From the NCBI GenBank assembly GCA_054601695.1, contig BAAHQB010000072.1, forward strand, positions 558,001 to 622,000: DNA of 64,000 nucleotides, read 5' to 3'. Each line of letters begins with the position of its first letter. Position 1 is the stretch's first letter. The position numbers and the translations under genes were made by a program. Positions 1 to 32,836 of the stretch are shown in pieces. Below the pieces are notes generated by a model. The model had not been told where the DNA came from, searched no databases, and worked only from the letters and a program-made list of their open reading frames with translations. The DNA is from Amorphochlora amoebiformis. Its lineage: Eukaryota > Cercozoa > Chlorarachniophyceae.

Positions 1-62
1 GAGTCAATGGTCCCTAACCCTAACCCTAACCGAGTCAATGGTCCCTAACCCTAACCCTAACC

Positions 63-106
63 GAGTCAATGGTCCTCGGACTAAGACATACTGAATAATC
101 TGATCC
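63..106 (+). repeat. 45-bp motif copy 1, full length, in CCCTAA repeats
   Basis: Runs GAGTCAATGGTCCTCGGAC ... CTGAATAATCTGATCCT. Flanked on both sides by CCCTAA repeats. Two truncated copies (GAGTCAATGGTCC only, at 1-13 and 32-44) precede it, each fused to CTAACCCTAACCC, giving two identical 31-bp tandem units at 1-62. Sense orientation relative to the surrounding intron. Confidence 0.9.
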
Positions 107-150
107 TAACCCTAACCCTAACTCTAACGCTAACCCTTTTCTCAACACAG

Positions 151-342
151 CGAATCACACGCGGGCTCTGAGGAATTGGGGTTGTGGGGGTTTGCTTGAT
201 GAAGGCTACAAGAAGTAATGGAGGGTGAATGTGTGTGTGCATGTATGGAAATATGGGAAAAATGACTACGTAACTGAATGTTTTGGTAAAAAATTAATTT
301 CGAAGGGAGTTGTAGGGAAGGTTTTTGTATATGTGTATGTAT

Positions 343-373
<31 letters not shown>

Positions 374-375
374 AC

Positions 376-432
<57 letters not shown>

Positions 433-445
433 CTATATATATTGC

Positions 446-477
<32 letters not shown>

Positions 478-640
478 TATGTATGTTTATATATAAGTGT
501 ATCAATTACACTTATACTTATACCTCTATTTACATGCATTCCTATTGTACTAAATGTTCCCAGATACATGTGCATATATATGTGTATATTTATATGTATG
601 TATGTATACATACACACACACATATATGTTAAGTATATAC

Positions 641-675
<35 letters not shown>

Positions 676-1131
676 CCAGCGACTGGAAACCCTCCTTCCG
701 CTACGAAGACGCGATACCCTTCGGCATGAAGCTATCAGGTTCAAACCTAACCCTAACCCTAACCGAGTCATAGCCCCACTCTGGAATCAATGGTCCTCGG
801 GCTAAGACATGCTGAATAATCTGATCCTAACCCTAACCCCAACCCTAACCCTAACATCAATAAACACAATACAAAGATAACACTGGAAGATATGTCTCAA
901 TCGTTACGCAAATCTTAGAAATAATCCCTCCGCCCTTTTTATTTTTCGATAGATATATGTTTGAGATATTCAATATAGATATATATATGTATCCTCATAT
1001 ATATATATATATATATATATACATATTTTTGTATATTTATCATACACACATATTTCTAACCTTTAAAACCTTTCCATGATCTACATATGTATACAGTGTT
1101 TTTTTATATAACATATACATATACTTATGGG

Positions 1132-1171
<40 letters not shown>

Positions 1172-1641
1172 ATATACATACATATATATATATATGTAAG
1201 TATACATGTATGTGTATATATACATATATATATGTACATATATATATATATTATATATATATATATACATATATATATAATATACGATATGCATGTGTCC
1301 TATACATTACGGTAGTATAAAATGTATTTACGTATATGAATATAAAACGTTTTCTAACTACTAATATCATCATGATACTAGATAAACATACGCTCATAGC
1401 AAGTTCTAATAGTAATTATAAGTACTATTAGCATATTCTAATCCTTATCCTAACCGTAATAACGTTCTTTCTCTGTCGTGGTGTATTCAAAGGTATTACA
1501 CAGAAGAGCGCTTTGGAATTTGCGCCGGAAGGAGAGGTGCCACGTGTCCGTGTGTGGGTGCCACGTGTCTGTTTATGACATGTATAGTATGTATACATAT
1601 ATATATATATATATATATGTAATATGTGGATATTAATATGC

Positions 1642-1713
<72 letters not shown>

Positions 1714-1774
1714 CTGCGCCGGAAGGAGAGGTGGCACGTGTCTATGTGCGTGTATGTGTTCATGACATGTATAG

Positions 1775-1809
<35 letters not shown>

Positions 1810-2658
1810 GGATAATATACATGTATATATATGTATATATATTTATATATATATATATGTGTATATATATATATATATATATCTTTATTTATATATTTAT
1901 GTGTGTAACAATACTACTAAAAATATTTATATAATTATGTGTGTAACAATACTACTAAAAATTCGTTTCAAGATTATCTACATGTGTACATATAAGTGAT
2001 TGATATATATATATATATATATAAAGAATATATATATATATATTATGTCTGAATTAATATGTAATATATTTATACACACTAAGTATATACTCTTTTTCAG
2101 TTTAGTGGAGCACCGTCAGACACACACGTGCACGGCCTTGGGATGGCGCTCAATGAGAAACGCATGGTTAGGAAGATATACTAAAAATATCTAAGATATA
2201 TGATAAATATCTATGTATATAGAGAGAAGGTTTATGATACATACCTATATATTATATATATACATATATATATATATTATACATGAATGTTTGTGTGTGT
2301 GTGTGTTGTGTATGATATTATGGTGGGGTTTTTCTATACTGTGTTATATCTTGTATTATGTAGATATATATACATATATATATATATATATAAGATATTT
2401 ATATGTAAGTAAAATATAATGTGTTATATCTTGTATATCAGCACCGAAAAAGACATTTTATTGCCGACAGACCGTTTTTGTGTGTTGTGCAGTATAGAGG
2501 AAAGGTATATATTAATATATATGTATACATATATATATATATATATATATGTATGTATACACATGTATATACACATACATATATACATATATATATACAA
2601 TATTTATATATATATATATATATAATACATATGTATATGCATGTATACACATATATAC

Positions 2659-2699
<41 letters not shown>

Positions 2700-3045
2700 A
2701 TATATATATATATATGTGTTTGCATATGTATGTGTCGAGAGCGTTCATATTGTACTAATACTCATGCTTACACTTATATATATATATATATATATGTACA
2801 GATATATACATATAAACATACAATATATATTTACATGTATGTAGATATCTTTCTGTAGACGTATACATTTGTATTAGCTAAAATGCAAGTATACAAAGTA
2901 TATACATGTGATATGATATGTGAATGTATAGTTATGTCATATAATGGATCTAGGTATAAAACACTTTTCTCATATAAACATATATACATAGTATATATAT
3001 GTATATATTTAATATACACATACATATATAATATATATATGTATG

Positions 3046-3097
<52 letters not shown>

Positions 3098-3098
3098 A

Positions 3099-3130
<32 letters not shown>

Positions 3131-3589
3131 GTATATTTCAACAGATTGTTATGATGGCGAACGTGAACATCGTCGCCTCTAAGGTTAGCGACCTTGGGTC
3201 CCGGTTGGGATAGACATATAGAGACCTTGGATTCCGGTTTGTCACCTTGGGTTCCGGGTGGAATGGATGTTTGGAGACCTTGGGTTCCCGTTAACGACCT
3301 TGGGTTCCGGTTGGGATAGACATTTAGAGACCGTGGGTTCCGGTTAGGGTAGTCCCAGTAGGATAGACGTTTAGAGACCTTGGGTTCCGGTTAGAATAGA
3401 CCTTAGGTTCCGGTTAGGATAGGTTTAGAGACTTTGGGTTCCGGTTGGATAGGTTTGCGCCTTGGGTTCCCGCAAGATAGGGTTAGGGTTAGGGTTAGGG
3501 TTATAGGAGGGGTTGGGTTACGGTTAGGGGTAGGATTGGGGTTGGGTTAGGGTTGGTCAGAGCTAGGCTCGTTAAACTAGAGTATACAC

Positions 3590-3625
<36 letters not shown>

Positions 3626-3779
3626 TAATTATATAATATATATAATATATATATATATATGTATTCTATACAGGTATATATATATATATAACATATTTTC
3701 ACATGATCCATTTACATTTAGGCCCAAAATATCGAGAGGAATCGCGCCTACACTTGGTAAGCTTTGATACATATATGTA

Positions 3780-3822
<43 letters not shown>

Positions 3823-3916
3823 TATATATGTATATATATATATAATATATATGTATATATATATATATGTATATATGTTTTGTATATGCAATATACATCT
3901 GTAGTAGCATATACAT

Positions 3917-3961
<45 letters not shown>

Positions 3962-4262
3962 CATATATACATATATATATACATATATATTATATATATA
4001 CATATATATACATATATATATGTATATATGCTACTACACATGTATATTACACATACAAAATATATATACACATACGTATGCAATTTCATATTTATATATG
4101 TGTATTCACATACATACACACACACATATATATATAAACACACATAGCTACACTTGATAAATTTGAATGCATTTGCCGCAAATGAATATTATAGACACAC
4201 ATATAATATTATATATTTTTCATATAATATATATATATATGTATGTATACGTATATATTATA

Positions 4263-4314
<52 letters not shown>

Positions 4315-4746
4315 ATATGTATCTACATATATATATATACACATTTTCATTTATATACATATCGCTTTTCCTGGTAGACGTAAATACATACGCTAGACAT
4401 GAATAATATACATATGAATATATATATGTGTATATGTGTGTATATATAAAGGATTCAATCAGATATATAATGAATAAATGTATTCATGCATATATATATA
4501 TATATATATATCTACAAATTTACACATGTATGTGTATATATATATATATATACAAATTTACACATGTATGTATATATATATATATGCAAATATACTATAT
4601 TAGGGGATCCTCTTGCCGTCTAGGAGAAGACTTTTTGAGTGATGATGACGAGGAGGATTACCTAGAATTCTCGCTACAACGCCCTAAGCCTAGTACATAT
4701 AATATATCATATATATTATTTATATGTATGAAGGCATGTATGTATG

Positions 4747-4819
<73 letters not shown>

Positions 4820-4934
4820 ATGAAGGCATGTATATATATATATACATATATATATATATGTATATATACATATATTTGTGTGTGCGTGTGTGTGTATACA
4901 TTACCTTTAATTCTCTCTACAATGTTCTAAGCCT

Positions 4935-5021
<87 letters not shown>

Positions 5022-5671
5022 ATATATAACATATATATATATAACATATATACATGTATAATACATACTTGTTTAATATAATATTATATAACATATATGT
5101 ATATCTGTGCATGTGGTAAACAGCAAGGCGGGAAAGAGAAGGCGGGAAAGAGAGAGAGGGCGAGAGGGGAGACAAATGGGAGACCTTCGGGGAGAGAGGA
5201 AGAGAGGGAGGCTAGGGTTAGGGTTAGGGTTAGGGTTAGGGTTGGGGATAGGGTTAGGGTTAGGGTTTGGGGTTAGCGTTTGGGATTTGGGTTAGGTCAG
5301 GGTTAAGGTTCGGCTTAGGGTTGGGATAGGGTTAGGGTTAGGGTTTTGGTTAGGGTTATAGGGATAGAATTAGGAGGGTCGCGGAAGGGAGAATAGTGTA
5401 GAGGAACATAAACCAAGTCCGATCACAAATATGTTTATTTTTTTTACATTTATTTATATTTATGCCTATGAATATATATACATATGTATACTACATATGC
5501 TACATGTATATATATATATATAAGCATGCATATATGTACATATGTATACGTCCAGATGCTCCGTATCGAACCGTAAAAGCGTTTACAGATGACTTAGAGG
5601 ACTCTTTGGGTAACTCGGAGACCAAGGTTACTATTCTCATATCTTTGAAAAAGAAAGTTGAATCACGTTAG
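151..5671 (+). CDS. RCC1-like beta-propeller protein, 5'-truncated, multi-exon
   Basis: Proposed exons: 151-214, 680-738, 1504-1536, 2101-2166, 2442-2504, 3722-3756, 4604-4692, 5556-5671 (stop TAG). From 2101 onward every junction keeps phase. RCC1 character comes from [13 protein letters not shown] (first exon), [12 protein letters not shown] (2101-2166) and a blade split across two exons, NRAYT then (W)GSSCRLG (3722-3756/4604-4692), followed by an acidic stretch [12 protein letters not shown]. The last exon ends [10 protein letters not shown] and stop. The link 738 to 1504 to 2101 does not keep phase, so one exon is missing or 1504-1536 is read in another frame. Exon 2442-2504 ([11 protein letters not shown]) also fits the serpin C-terminal signature, but its phase-matched neighbours favour a propeller strand. 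The 5' end lies left of the window. RCC1 propellers bind chromatin, GTPases or other partners; the partner here is unknown. Confidence 0.65.
784..828 (+). repeat. 45-bp motif copy 2
   Basis: GAATCAATGGTCCTCGGGC ... GCTGAATAATCTGATCCT, followed by CCCTAACCC repeats and preceded at 745-770 by CCCTAA repeats plus a partial GAGTCA. Lies in the intron after exon 680-738; sense orientation. Confidence 0.9.
1715..1778 (+). pseudogene. Duplicated edge of exon 1504-1536 and its donor
   Basis: TGCGCCGGAAGGAGAGGT plus the following ~45 bp repeats 1521-1588 at a distance of 194 bp, with a (TA)n block between. The copy lacks the exon start and any acceptor, so it is a decoy donor. Confidence 0.85.
3186..3478 (+). 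repeat. Minisatellite, core CTTGGGTTCCGGTTAGGATAG
   Basis: About ten copies of a CTTGGGTTCCGGTT core with variable spacers such as AGACATTTAGAGAC. The copies get closer together to the right and run into a TTAGGG array (3480-3560). Some units end GGTTAGGGTAG, so the repeat looks like a telomere-type hybrid. It lies in the intron 2505-3721 of the left RCC1-like gene. Confidence 0.88.
3480..3570 (+). repeat. TTAGGG-type interstitial array
   Basis: Degenerate G-strand telomere-type repeats (GGTTAGGGTTAGGGTTAGGG then variants such as GGGTTGGGTTA), continuing from the neighbouring minisatellite. Confidence 0.85.
4901..4940 (+). pseudogene. Duplicated 3' end of exon 4604-4692
   Basis: TTACCTTTAATTCTCTCTAC... 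CTAAGCCTGGTATATA matches 4658-4697 (TTACCTAGAATTCTCGCTAC...) at about 80 percent over 40 bp. The copy's donor (G|GTATAT) is better than the original (A|GTACAT), but no acceptor remains. TA arrays separate the copies. Confidence 0.85.
5212..5365 (+). repeat. TTAGGG-type interstitial array
   Basis: About five near-perfect TTAGGG units followed by degenerate ones. Immediately preceded by a 100-bp GA-rich block (5110-5211, AAGGCGGGAAAGAG units). In the intron before the last exon of the left RCC1-like gene. Confidence 0.9.
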
Positions 5672-5917
5672 AATATGATAGAATAGGGATATAGGAAGTT
5701 TAGGTCAGATTATTATATTTTTAGCAATATGTATCTATGTATGTACATACATATATTTATATATATATTTATATATATATATGTATATTACCAATATGCA
5801 ATACGTGTAAAAAATCTATGTAGATAGATTTATGCATTGGATATATATATATATATATATACATACATTTACATGTATCTATGTGATAATATGTAGTGTT
5901 AGTGTGTATGTGTATAT

Positions 5918-5963
<46 letters not shown>

Positions 5964-6123
5964 GTGTGTGTGTATATATATATGTATATATATATATATA
6001 TTCATAAACCTCTTCCGAGATATATACATGTGTGTATGTGTATGAGAGAGAGTATATCTGAATATAATATGTATTTACACATGGATATGTATTTGTATAA
6101 TACATATGTAAATGGGTATATTT

Positions 6124-6155
<32 letters not shown>

Positions 6156-6226
6156 GCTATATGTATATGCTTATGAATATGCCACATATAGACATATCAT
6201 GTAGATATGTTTAAATATGGATATAT
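5672..6226. other. Convergent intergenic region
   Basis: It lies between the stop of the left RCC1-like gene (plus) and the stop of the signal-anchored RCC1 gene (minus). The content is (TA)n and mixed TA/GT arrays with no further coding evidence. No canonical AATAAA could be assigned with confidence among the A/T-rich strings. Confidence 0.6.
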
Positions 6227-24267
<18,041 letters not shown>

Positions 24268-24370
24268 GATGGAGGCCGTGCAAGTCACTCTGCGTGACTA
24301 TGTTACATTGTAGTGACTAAGGGTAGTGTCACTCTTTCCACGTGCCTTTTCACGCCGTATTTTTATATTT
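24268..24370. promoter_or_regulatory. 103-bp bidirectional promoter between RCC1 and NHL genes
   Basis: The two ATGs (24267 minus, 24371 plus) are only 103 bp apart. The interval holds four GTCAC/GTGAC half sites (24284-24288, 24294-24298, 24313-24317, 24328-24332), with AGTCACT and AGTGACT as inverted pairs, a CACGTG box at 24339-24344, and an AT-rich stretch just before the plus-strand ATG. Both transcripts must start within or near this interval. The site assignment is inference from motif symmetry. Confidence 0.7.
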
Positions 24371-24783
24371 ATGGATTCCGGGACTTGTCATCGGAACCCA
24401 ATCGTAATGACCGCCCGCGCAAGTCCCACAGCGCTACTCGCGGCGCTGGGCCTCTTTATCTACCTTTTCGGGGGGTATAATATGAGAAATCAACAGAGGG
24501 CTTTGGCCGGAAATCGCTTGCAGAGAAGAAGAGTACGAAGAACTCAGGAAAGCTCCCATTATCACGCAGCCCTAGGTTCTCGGAAAAGTGCGATGTGGAC
24601 CGAACTGAGAGGCGGCGTAGGAGCAGCGTTGGAGGAAGAGAGAGGAGTGGAGGTTGGTACGTTGGCCGGGAAACTGTGGAGGCCGGAAGAAGGAGAGTGA
24701 GTAGAATAATTTTCCTTTCCTTCAATTTCTTCTCTATGGAGGGTATGTCTCGCACAGATAAACCCTGATCCCTACCCTAACGC

Positions 24784-24837
<54 letters not shown>

Positions 24838-25316
24838 CGAAACCCAAGACTTAAACTACTCCATGATTGCCCCTCCTCCAAATCCTCTCCCGACCAAACG
24901 TAAACCCTCTCATACCAAACTGCGCTCACCATACGCAACCTGTGCAGGAATAGTTCAGAGGAGTCTGAGATGCTCGGGATCGATGGAGTTGGGACCTCTG
25001 TTCATTTTGTTGGGTAATTTGTATAAACATGTAATGAAAATATATATAAGTGTGAACATGCATGTATATATATATACACATATATATATATATATATATT
25101 ATATACATGTAATATATATATATATATGTATATGTATATATATTATATATATATATATTTATATTTATATATATATATATATATATTTATATGCATTTAA
25201 TATATGTGTATATGTATATGTGTATATGTATATGTGTATATATGTGTATATATACTGTGTACACACTCACAAACATATGGTAGAAAATATATATATATAT
25301 ATATGTAATATATGTA

Positions 25317-25377
<61 letters not shown>

Positions 25378-26062
25378 CAGACCATACTGTGTAGCCGCTG
25401 GGCCCCAGAGTGAGGTGTATGTGTCTGACACCCTGGAAAATAGGATACGCAAGATATCATTGGTATATACATAGTAATATATTTAGATAATATATATATA
25501 TATATATATTGGCGTATATTTCATGTAAATACATCTATTATTGTATAAATGTATAATATACACCTACAAATACATATTTATATATATATATATATATAAT
25601 ATATAATATAATATATATACATATATATATATATATTTGTTTACTTATAGTAAATATAATATATGTATATATACATATGTTGTTTGTGCAGCCTCTTCTT
25701 CACTAAAAGTGCGTTTCTTGTTTGCACTTGGTTTTGCGTGACATTTGTCTCGTGCTAGACCATTTCGGTTGTTAGTATCCCCTCTTGCAGCAGACACTTC
25801 AATGCTAAGTCTAACAAGCTCTTTAGCAATAACGGCAGTCCTTCAACGGCTCTTGGAGTCATTCGCTAAGCCTAGCATTATTCAAATTTTTTGGAGGGGC
25901 TATGGCTTGCAGATCGCAGCCCTGGTTTTACTGGAAATTCAACTTCGAACCTCCCGAAGAAGGATAGCGAGGTTGAGGTTTTCGAGCAGATGACTAGTAT
26001 CTCACTAGCAAGACTAATGAGACAGAGCCAGGTACACCGCATGGAGGTTGATCATCGTGCGC

Positions 26063-26119
<57 letters not shown>

Positions 26120-26482
26120 AACATAATATATATATATATATATTATATATATATAAACATCACATATATACATCTATATATATATATCATATATATACAT
26201 GTATTTATATATATATATATATACATACATATTATATGTATATATATATAGACATACATACATGTGGATAATGGACATATATACATGTACACATGTATGT
26301 CTAATAAATTCAAATACAAATGTTAACACACTTAGAGATACACACCTACATACAGAATGGCGAGGTCATTGTGCTAGCGGGCAGCGGAGAAGATGGGGAT
26401 GCCGACGGGAGGTTACAGCATATACATATATTATATATTTGTATCTATGAATGTGGTACATATCTAAATATGTGTATATGAA

Positions 26483-26518
<36 letters not shown>

Positions 26519-26742
26519 TTTATATATATATATATATATAGATATGTATATTATATATATATATATATGTATATACATACAATTATATATTCATGGATGT
26601 ATATATATAGCATATACATACATGTAAAAGTATACACATATACATACATATATATATATATATATACATATGTATGGACATACGTGTATATGTGTGTGTA
26701 CATTACGTTGGTATAAATACAAACGTATGTATATAACAAAAC

Positions 26743-26774
<32 letters not shown>

Positions 26775-27644
26775 ATATATATATTTATGTATATAAATAT
26801 ATGTATATATATATATTAAATATAGTCAATAAATATCCCAGTGGCCTAAACGCACGCTTTCGCTCTCCCCACGGTCTCTGCGTGTCCAGGTTTACATTAT
26901 ATACATAGATATACACACATATGTATATACAAATATGTATGAAATTTATATATGTATGTATATGTAGACATATATAGATATATTTTGACATAAATATATC
27001 TAAATACAAGTTATATATATGTATATATATATATATGTATGAAAAATTGTGTATAGTTGTATGGATTTATGTATATCTCTATATACAATATATATATAGA
27101 TATGTATGTATATATATATATATACATTTATATATGTCTGCATATTAATATGTTGCATTTACAATAAAATATACTCATACCTGTTCCACATAACTACATT
27201 CCTAACAGAGACGGTACCACTATTTACGTAGCAGACTCCGGCAATAATAAGGTAATTTCACTCAAAAGTATCCGAAATCCTATCTCTAATGCCATTTTCC
27301 ACCAGATTCGACGGATTTCCAGCGACGGAGAAGTCACAACTGTTAAAGTTGGGAATTATTCGGATGTGGGTTCTAGGGGAGGCGAGAGGGCACAAGGGGC
27401 GGGTTTGGAGAGATATGTCCAGAAGGAGTGGGAGGAGGATCGGAGGGTATAATATATATATATATATATATGTATTTTTATTATACATATATATATATAT
27501 ATATATATTGTATACTATTTATATACATATATATATATATGTGTGTGTGTGTGTAAAACATATATATAAATAATATATTAGATATATATATATATATATG
27601 TATGTATAAATCTATGTACATAAATAAATTTCTGATAATCACGT

Positions 27645-27696
<52 letters not shown>

Positions 27697-27851
27697 TATC
27701 TACATCTGAATATATTTATATATATGTAAATAGGATATTGTCGAGCCCGAAGGTTTATTTTTCCCGATGGATGTGGCGTTGGATGAGACGGTTATATTCT
27801 AGATATAAATTCCTACGAACTAAACATGTACATATATACAATATACATATC

Positions 27852-27926
<75 letters not shown>

Positions 27927-27945
27927 TGTATGTAGAAACATACAG

Positions 27946-27978
<33 letters not shown>

Positions 27979-28653
27979 CATATATATACATGTATATATA
28001 TTTGAGAGAGAGTTGAAGAGAATAGTCATTTAGATATAAATATATCTATACATATTACAAGATATCTATATATATTTTTGAACATGTATATATATATATA
28101 TATATATGTATATCGTTTAGATATGTGTACGTACATATAGGATATATGTATGAGTGTATTTTGAGATATATATCCATACATGTTTGTAGATGTATATATA
28201 CATACATACATAGAAATCAAACTAATATATATTGATACATGTATATATATATATATATATATGCGCATATACATGTATGTAAATATGTGCATGTATACAA
28301 TATTGCTAACATATATATATATATATATACTTTTATACCACTTGCCTGATTCTTCTCGTATATTATTTGCCCATATGTACATATACACATACCAACAGAC
28401 CTCAAGGCTTCTAGTAGCAGATACGCACAGCGGTAGGTTCATCAGAATACACGTTTGTATTACACACATATATGTATGTATGTATGCTCATATATATATA
28501 TATATGTATATGTGTGTGTGTGTGTATGTGTGTATGCATATATATATATATATATATATATATCTACATCCGAAAATGTTTGTTAATATGTATCATTTTC
28601 AAGTAATTTAAAATAGGTATAATTTAAAATAGGTATAAATGCAAACATGTGTT

Positions 28654-28684
<31 letters not shown>

Positions 28685-28711
28685 CATTTATATACATATA
28701 TATGTATATGT

Positions 28712-28742
<31 letters not shown>

Positions 28743-28772
28743 ATGGATATGTGTGTATCCATGTATGACAAA

Positions 28773-28836
<64 letters not shown>

Positions 28837-29152
28837 ATATATATATATATATTTGACATGTGTGTGTTGAGTACGTACGTGCATCCACAGAAATATATAT
28901 TAATCCACATGTATACATATGTATATACATATATTAGGCAAGATATCACAAGTCGATCTAAGAACAGGAAATCTAACCCTCGTTGCAGGATCCTTTAAAG
29001 GTCTATTTGTTGTCTCCTTATAACATCGAAAATGTTCAATTTTCCCTTTTGGGTGCGTTACATATACTAAGAAGAAGGGAAGGGAGAAATTATACAATCG
29101 AAATCATTACTAGTCATGTATTTATGCATAAATATACATGTATATGACGTAA

Positions 29153-29184
<32 letters not shown>

Positions 29185-29381
29185 GTATATATGTATTTGT
29201 AAGGAATACATAAGGATATACATAGTGGGATCTAACCCCCTAAGTTTGGTATGCACATATTAATATATACATGTTATGTATTTTTTCGTTGGGGTAAGGG
29301 GTTAGTGGTTGTATTAGTTTTGTGCTTAGGAATTGCGGTGTTAGAGTTTGAATGGTTTGTGAATGTTCTTGTATGTATATG

Positions 29382-29421
<40 letters not shown>

Positions 29422-29542
29422 TACGTATATGTTGGCACATGTATAAAAGTTATATATATATTTATACATATATTTACATATTTTTATATATATGTTGATT
29501 TTTATTTTTCTATTCACGCGTTGTATCCTTATCTACCTGCAC

Positions 29543-29574
<32 letters not shown>

Positions 29575-29714
29575 TATATATATATGTGTATATATATATG
29601 TGTGTGTGTGTATATATATAATATATACATAGGCAAATCGATGCATCTCGACGGCCTTGGGTCCCAGGCAGCATTTCAATATCCCATATCAATATCTCTG
29701 GTTGGAAATATACC

Positions 29715-29751
<37 letters not shown>

Positions 29752-29779
29752 ACATATATATATATATATAAATTTGTAC

Positions 29780-29825
<46 letters not shown>

Positions 29826-30409
29826 TGTATGTGTGTATATGTGTGTGTGTGTGTGTATGTTTGTGTGCATATGGATGTACATGTTTACACACATGTCTAT
29901 GTACGTATGCATACATGTAATCGACAAACATAAAACAAGTATAGATATATGCACATGTATACATACATATATGCAAAATAATTTTAACATTATATTTATA
30001 TTTTGTTGAACATCCATTGACCTCCCTCTCTCAAAATATCACTTTGCTATCTCAAAGCTCTTTTCTAGACTATTCATCTGTATATACATACACATGTACA
30101 TATACATATATATATATATATACATATCATATTAGTCGAAGAGAGACCGGATACTGTATGTTGCGGACCCCCCCGAGCCGGCGTTACGAGTTGCTTCTCG
30201 TGAGATGGAAATCTCGAAAATTGAGGATATTCCTGGTGATGTATGTACATATATACATATAGAAGGATATCTATTTTACCTTGTATATATCTAAATATAT
30301 ATTTGTGTGTGTGTGTGTGTGTGTGTAATATTTAGTTTTACATCTATATGTAATATACATACCTATAAAAATGCTTGGTATATAGCAATATATGTGCATG
30401 TATATAATA

Positions 30410-30441
<32 letters not shown>

Positions 30442-30713
30442 CATATATATATATATATCCGTAAGATTATGGTTATGGTTGGGATTAGGATTAGATTCAC
30501 GGTTAGGGTTAGTACAATTGTTAGGGTTAGGGTTAGAACTAGGGTTAGGGATAGGGTCAGGACAGCAGAAATTAAAAATTTCGCATTTTATCCCATTATT
30601 CATATTCATATATATATATATAAATATACATATATGTACACATACTTAGGTGTATATATACATATACATTGAGTGTATATCTACACATATATTTGCATGT
30701 ATATTTACAGATG

Positions 30714-30764
<51 letters not shown>

Positions 30765-32189
30765 TTATAAGCATGTATATGTGATACATATACACATACA
30801 TACATACATATATGTATATATACATATACACATATATATATATATGTATCTTCAGAAGAAATGCGAGAGATATATGACGCCCTTCAGAAAGTAGATGCCG
30901 ATGGGGTTGAGGTATAGAAATATACATTGGAAATATATATATGTATGTATATGTATATATATGTGTATATATGTAAGTATAAATATTTTTTTTTGATACT
31001 TACATCCTGCACTAACATATTCATATACAACAACCTTACTAGATTATAACACCGTAATCTTATGTCCGTACTATATATATGCATAATATATATATATATA
31101 CATATGTATGTATATACACACATATAAATGTAATATTTGTATACATACATATATATTTATATACATTATAACGCAAACATAAGTATGCATATACATAGGT
31201 CGACTGGAAAGAAGCAAGAAATCACTTCTACCCCTCCATTCGTGCAATCTACCCCAACGGAAAAGTTGACCTAACCTATAAAATCCAAACCCTAACACTA
31301 ATCCTATCCCTAACCCATACTCCTTAACATTCTGATCCTAACCTAATCTAACCCCAACCCAAACCCTCTTCTAGGTAGTCACACTCTCTGGAGGGAAGGG
31401 AAGCGATAACGTAGATGGCTACGGTATTTCCCTCATTTCGTTACCAGCCTAACCCTGATGACAGTGCTGTTCGGGCCACATTGTTGAGGAGTCAATGGTC
31501 CGAGGACCAAGATATGCTGAATAATCTGATCCTAATGACAATGATACGTGTAGATATGGATAATGTAAATTAAGTGACGTATGTATACCTCAAGGCTCAG
31601 AGGCCCTATTCATATGTCCGACCGGTGTATGTGTAGATCAAGCTACAGGTAGCCCTAGACTCCTATTCTACTAGACTTCCATTCTAACAACCCTATATTT
31701 TCGTTCCAACCGTAACCGTTACTCAAGTAACTCTCCTAACAACTCTAAACATGTGCCAACCTAACCATAAGCCTAATAGGACACGTGTATGTCACGGATA
31801 GATCGTCGAGAACGATTCGAAAGGTTTTTTTGTTATCTTTATTTGTAGTATATCTATCTGTGTTTATATATATATATATGTATGTAATTACTAATATATA
31901 TATATATATATATATATATTAAGCCTCCATATGTTCTCTGATGGTATGCGTAACTTAGGTTAGTCAAGATGGTGAGACAACGACGTTTTGTGGAAGCTTG
32001 GAGGCTGGTAGTCAGGTGGTGTATTCCTTTTTTTACGCGTGCATGTGATTATTATGCATTGCATCTAAATTCAATCGTGTTGAAGATGTAATTGGGTGAA
32101 TGTTTGAATATGGAGCATGCATATATATATATATTATATATATATATATATATTATCTATATATATTATATATATATATTATATATATA

Positions 32190-32235
<46 letters not shown>

Positions 32236-32315
32236 ACGTGTATATATTTATAAATATATATTTATAAATATATACTTATAATATATATATATATATATAT
32301 GTAGATGTATATACA

Positions 32316-32349
<34 letters not shown>

Positions 32350-32364
32350 AAGATTTATATCTCC

Positions 32365-32440
<76 letters not shown>

Positions 32441-32538
32441 GTGTTGTGTATAAATATGTCTATACATGTACAATATATATAAATGTATGAATGTATGCAT
32501 AAATCTGTTGATATGTATATTTTTATATTTACATGCAA

Positions 32539-32581
<43 letters not shown>

Positions 32582-32594
32582 CACATATATACTA

Positions 32595-32641
<47 letters not shown>

Positions 32642-32792
32642 AATAATATATGAATACATTTGCACAAATATGTATTCCGAAAGCAAGTTGGAGGTTGAGG
32701 GGATTCTTGATAAAAAATACATGTAATTTTATATGCATATATTATATATATATATTATATATTATTTATTATATGTATGTACATATCGCATT

Positions 32793-32836
<44 letters not shown>

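Noticed and set aside
2442-2504. Serpin C-terminal exon ([11 protein letters not shown] fits the family signature)
   Set aside because: Phase-linked neighbours lack a reactive-centre loop and show RCC1 blade motifs; the match is probably fortuitous.
24326-24370. Extending the NHL frame upstream of ATG 24371
   Set aside because: The open frame has no upstream ATG and would run through the proposed promoter motifs.
27900-27934. CRISPR-like or clustered short repeats
   Set aside because: No repeat-spacer structure anywhere; this is a simple tetranucleotide microsatellite.
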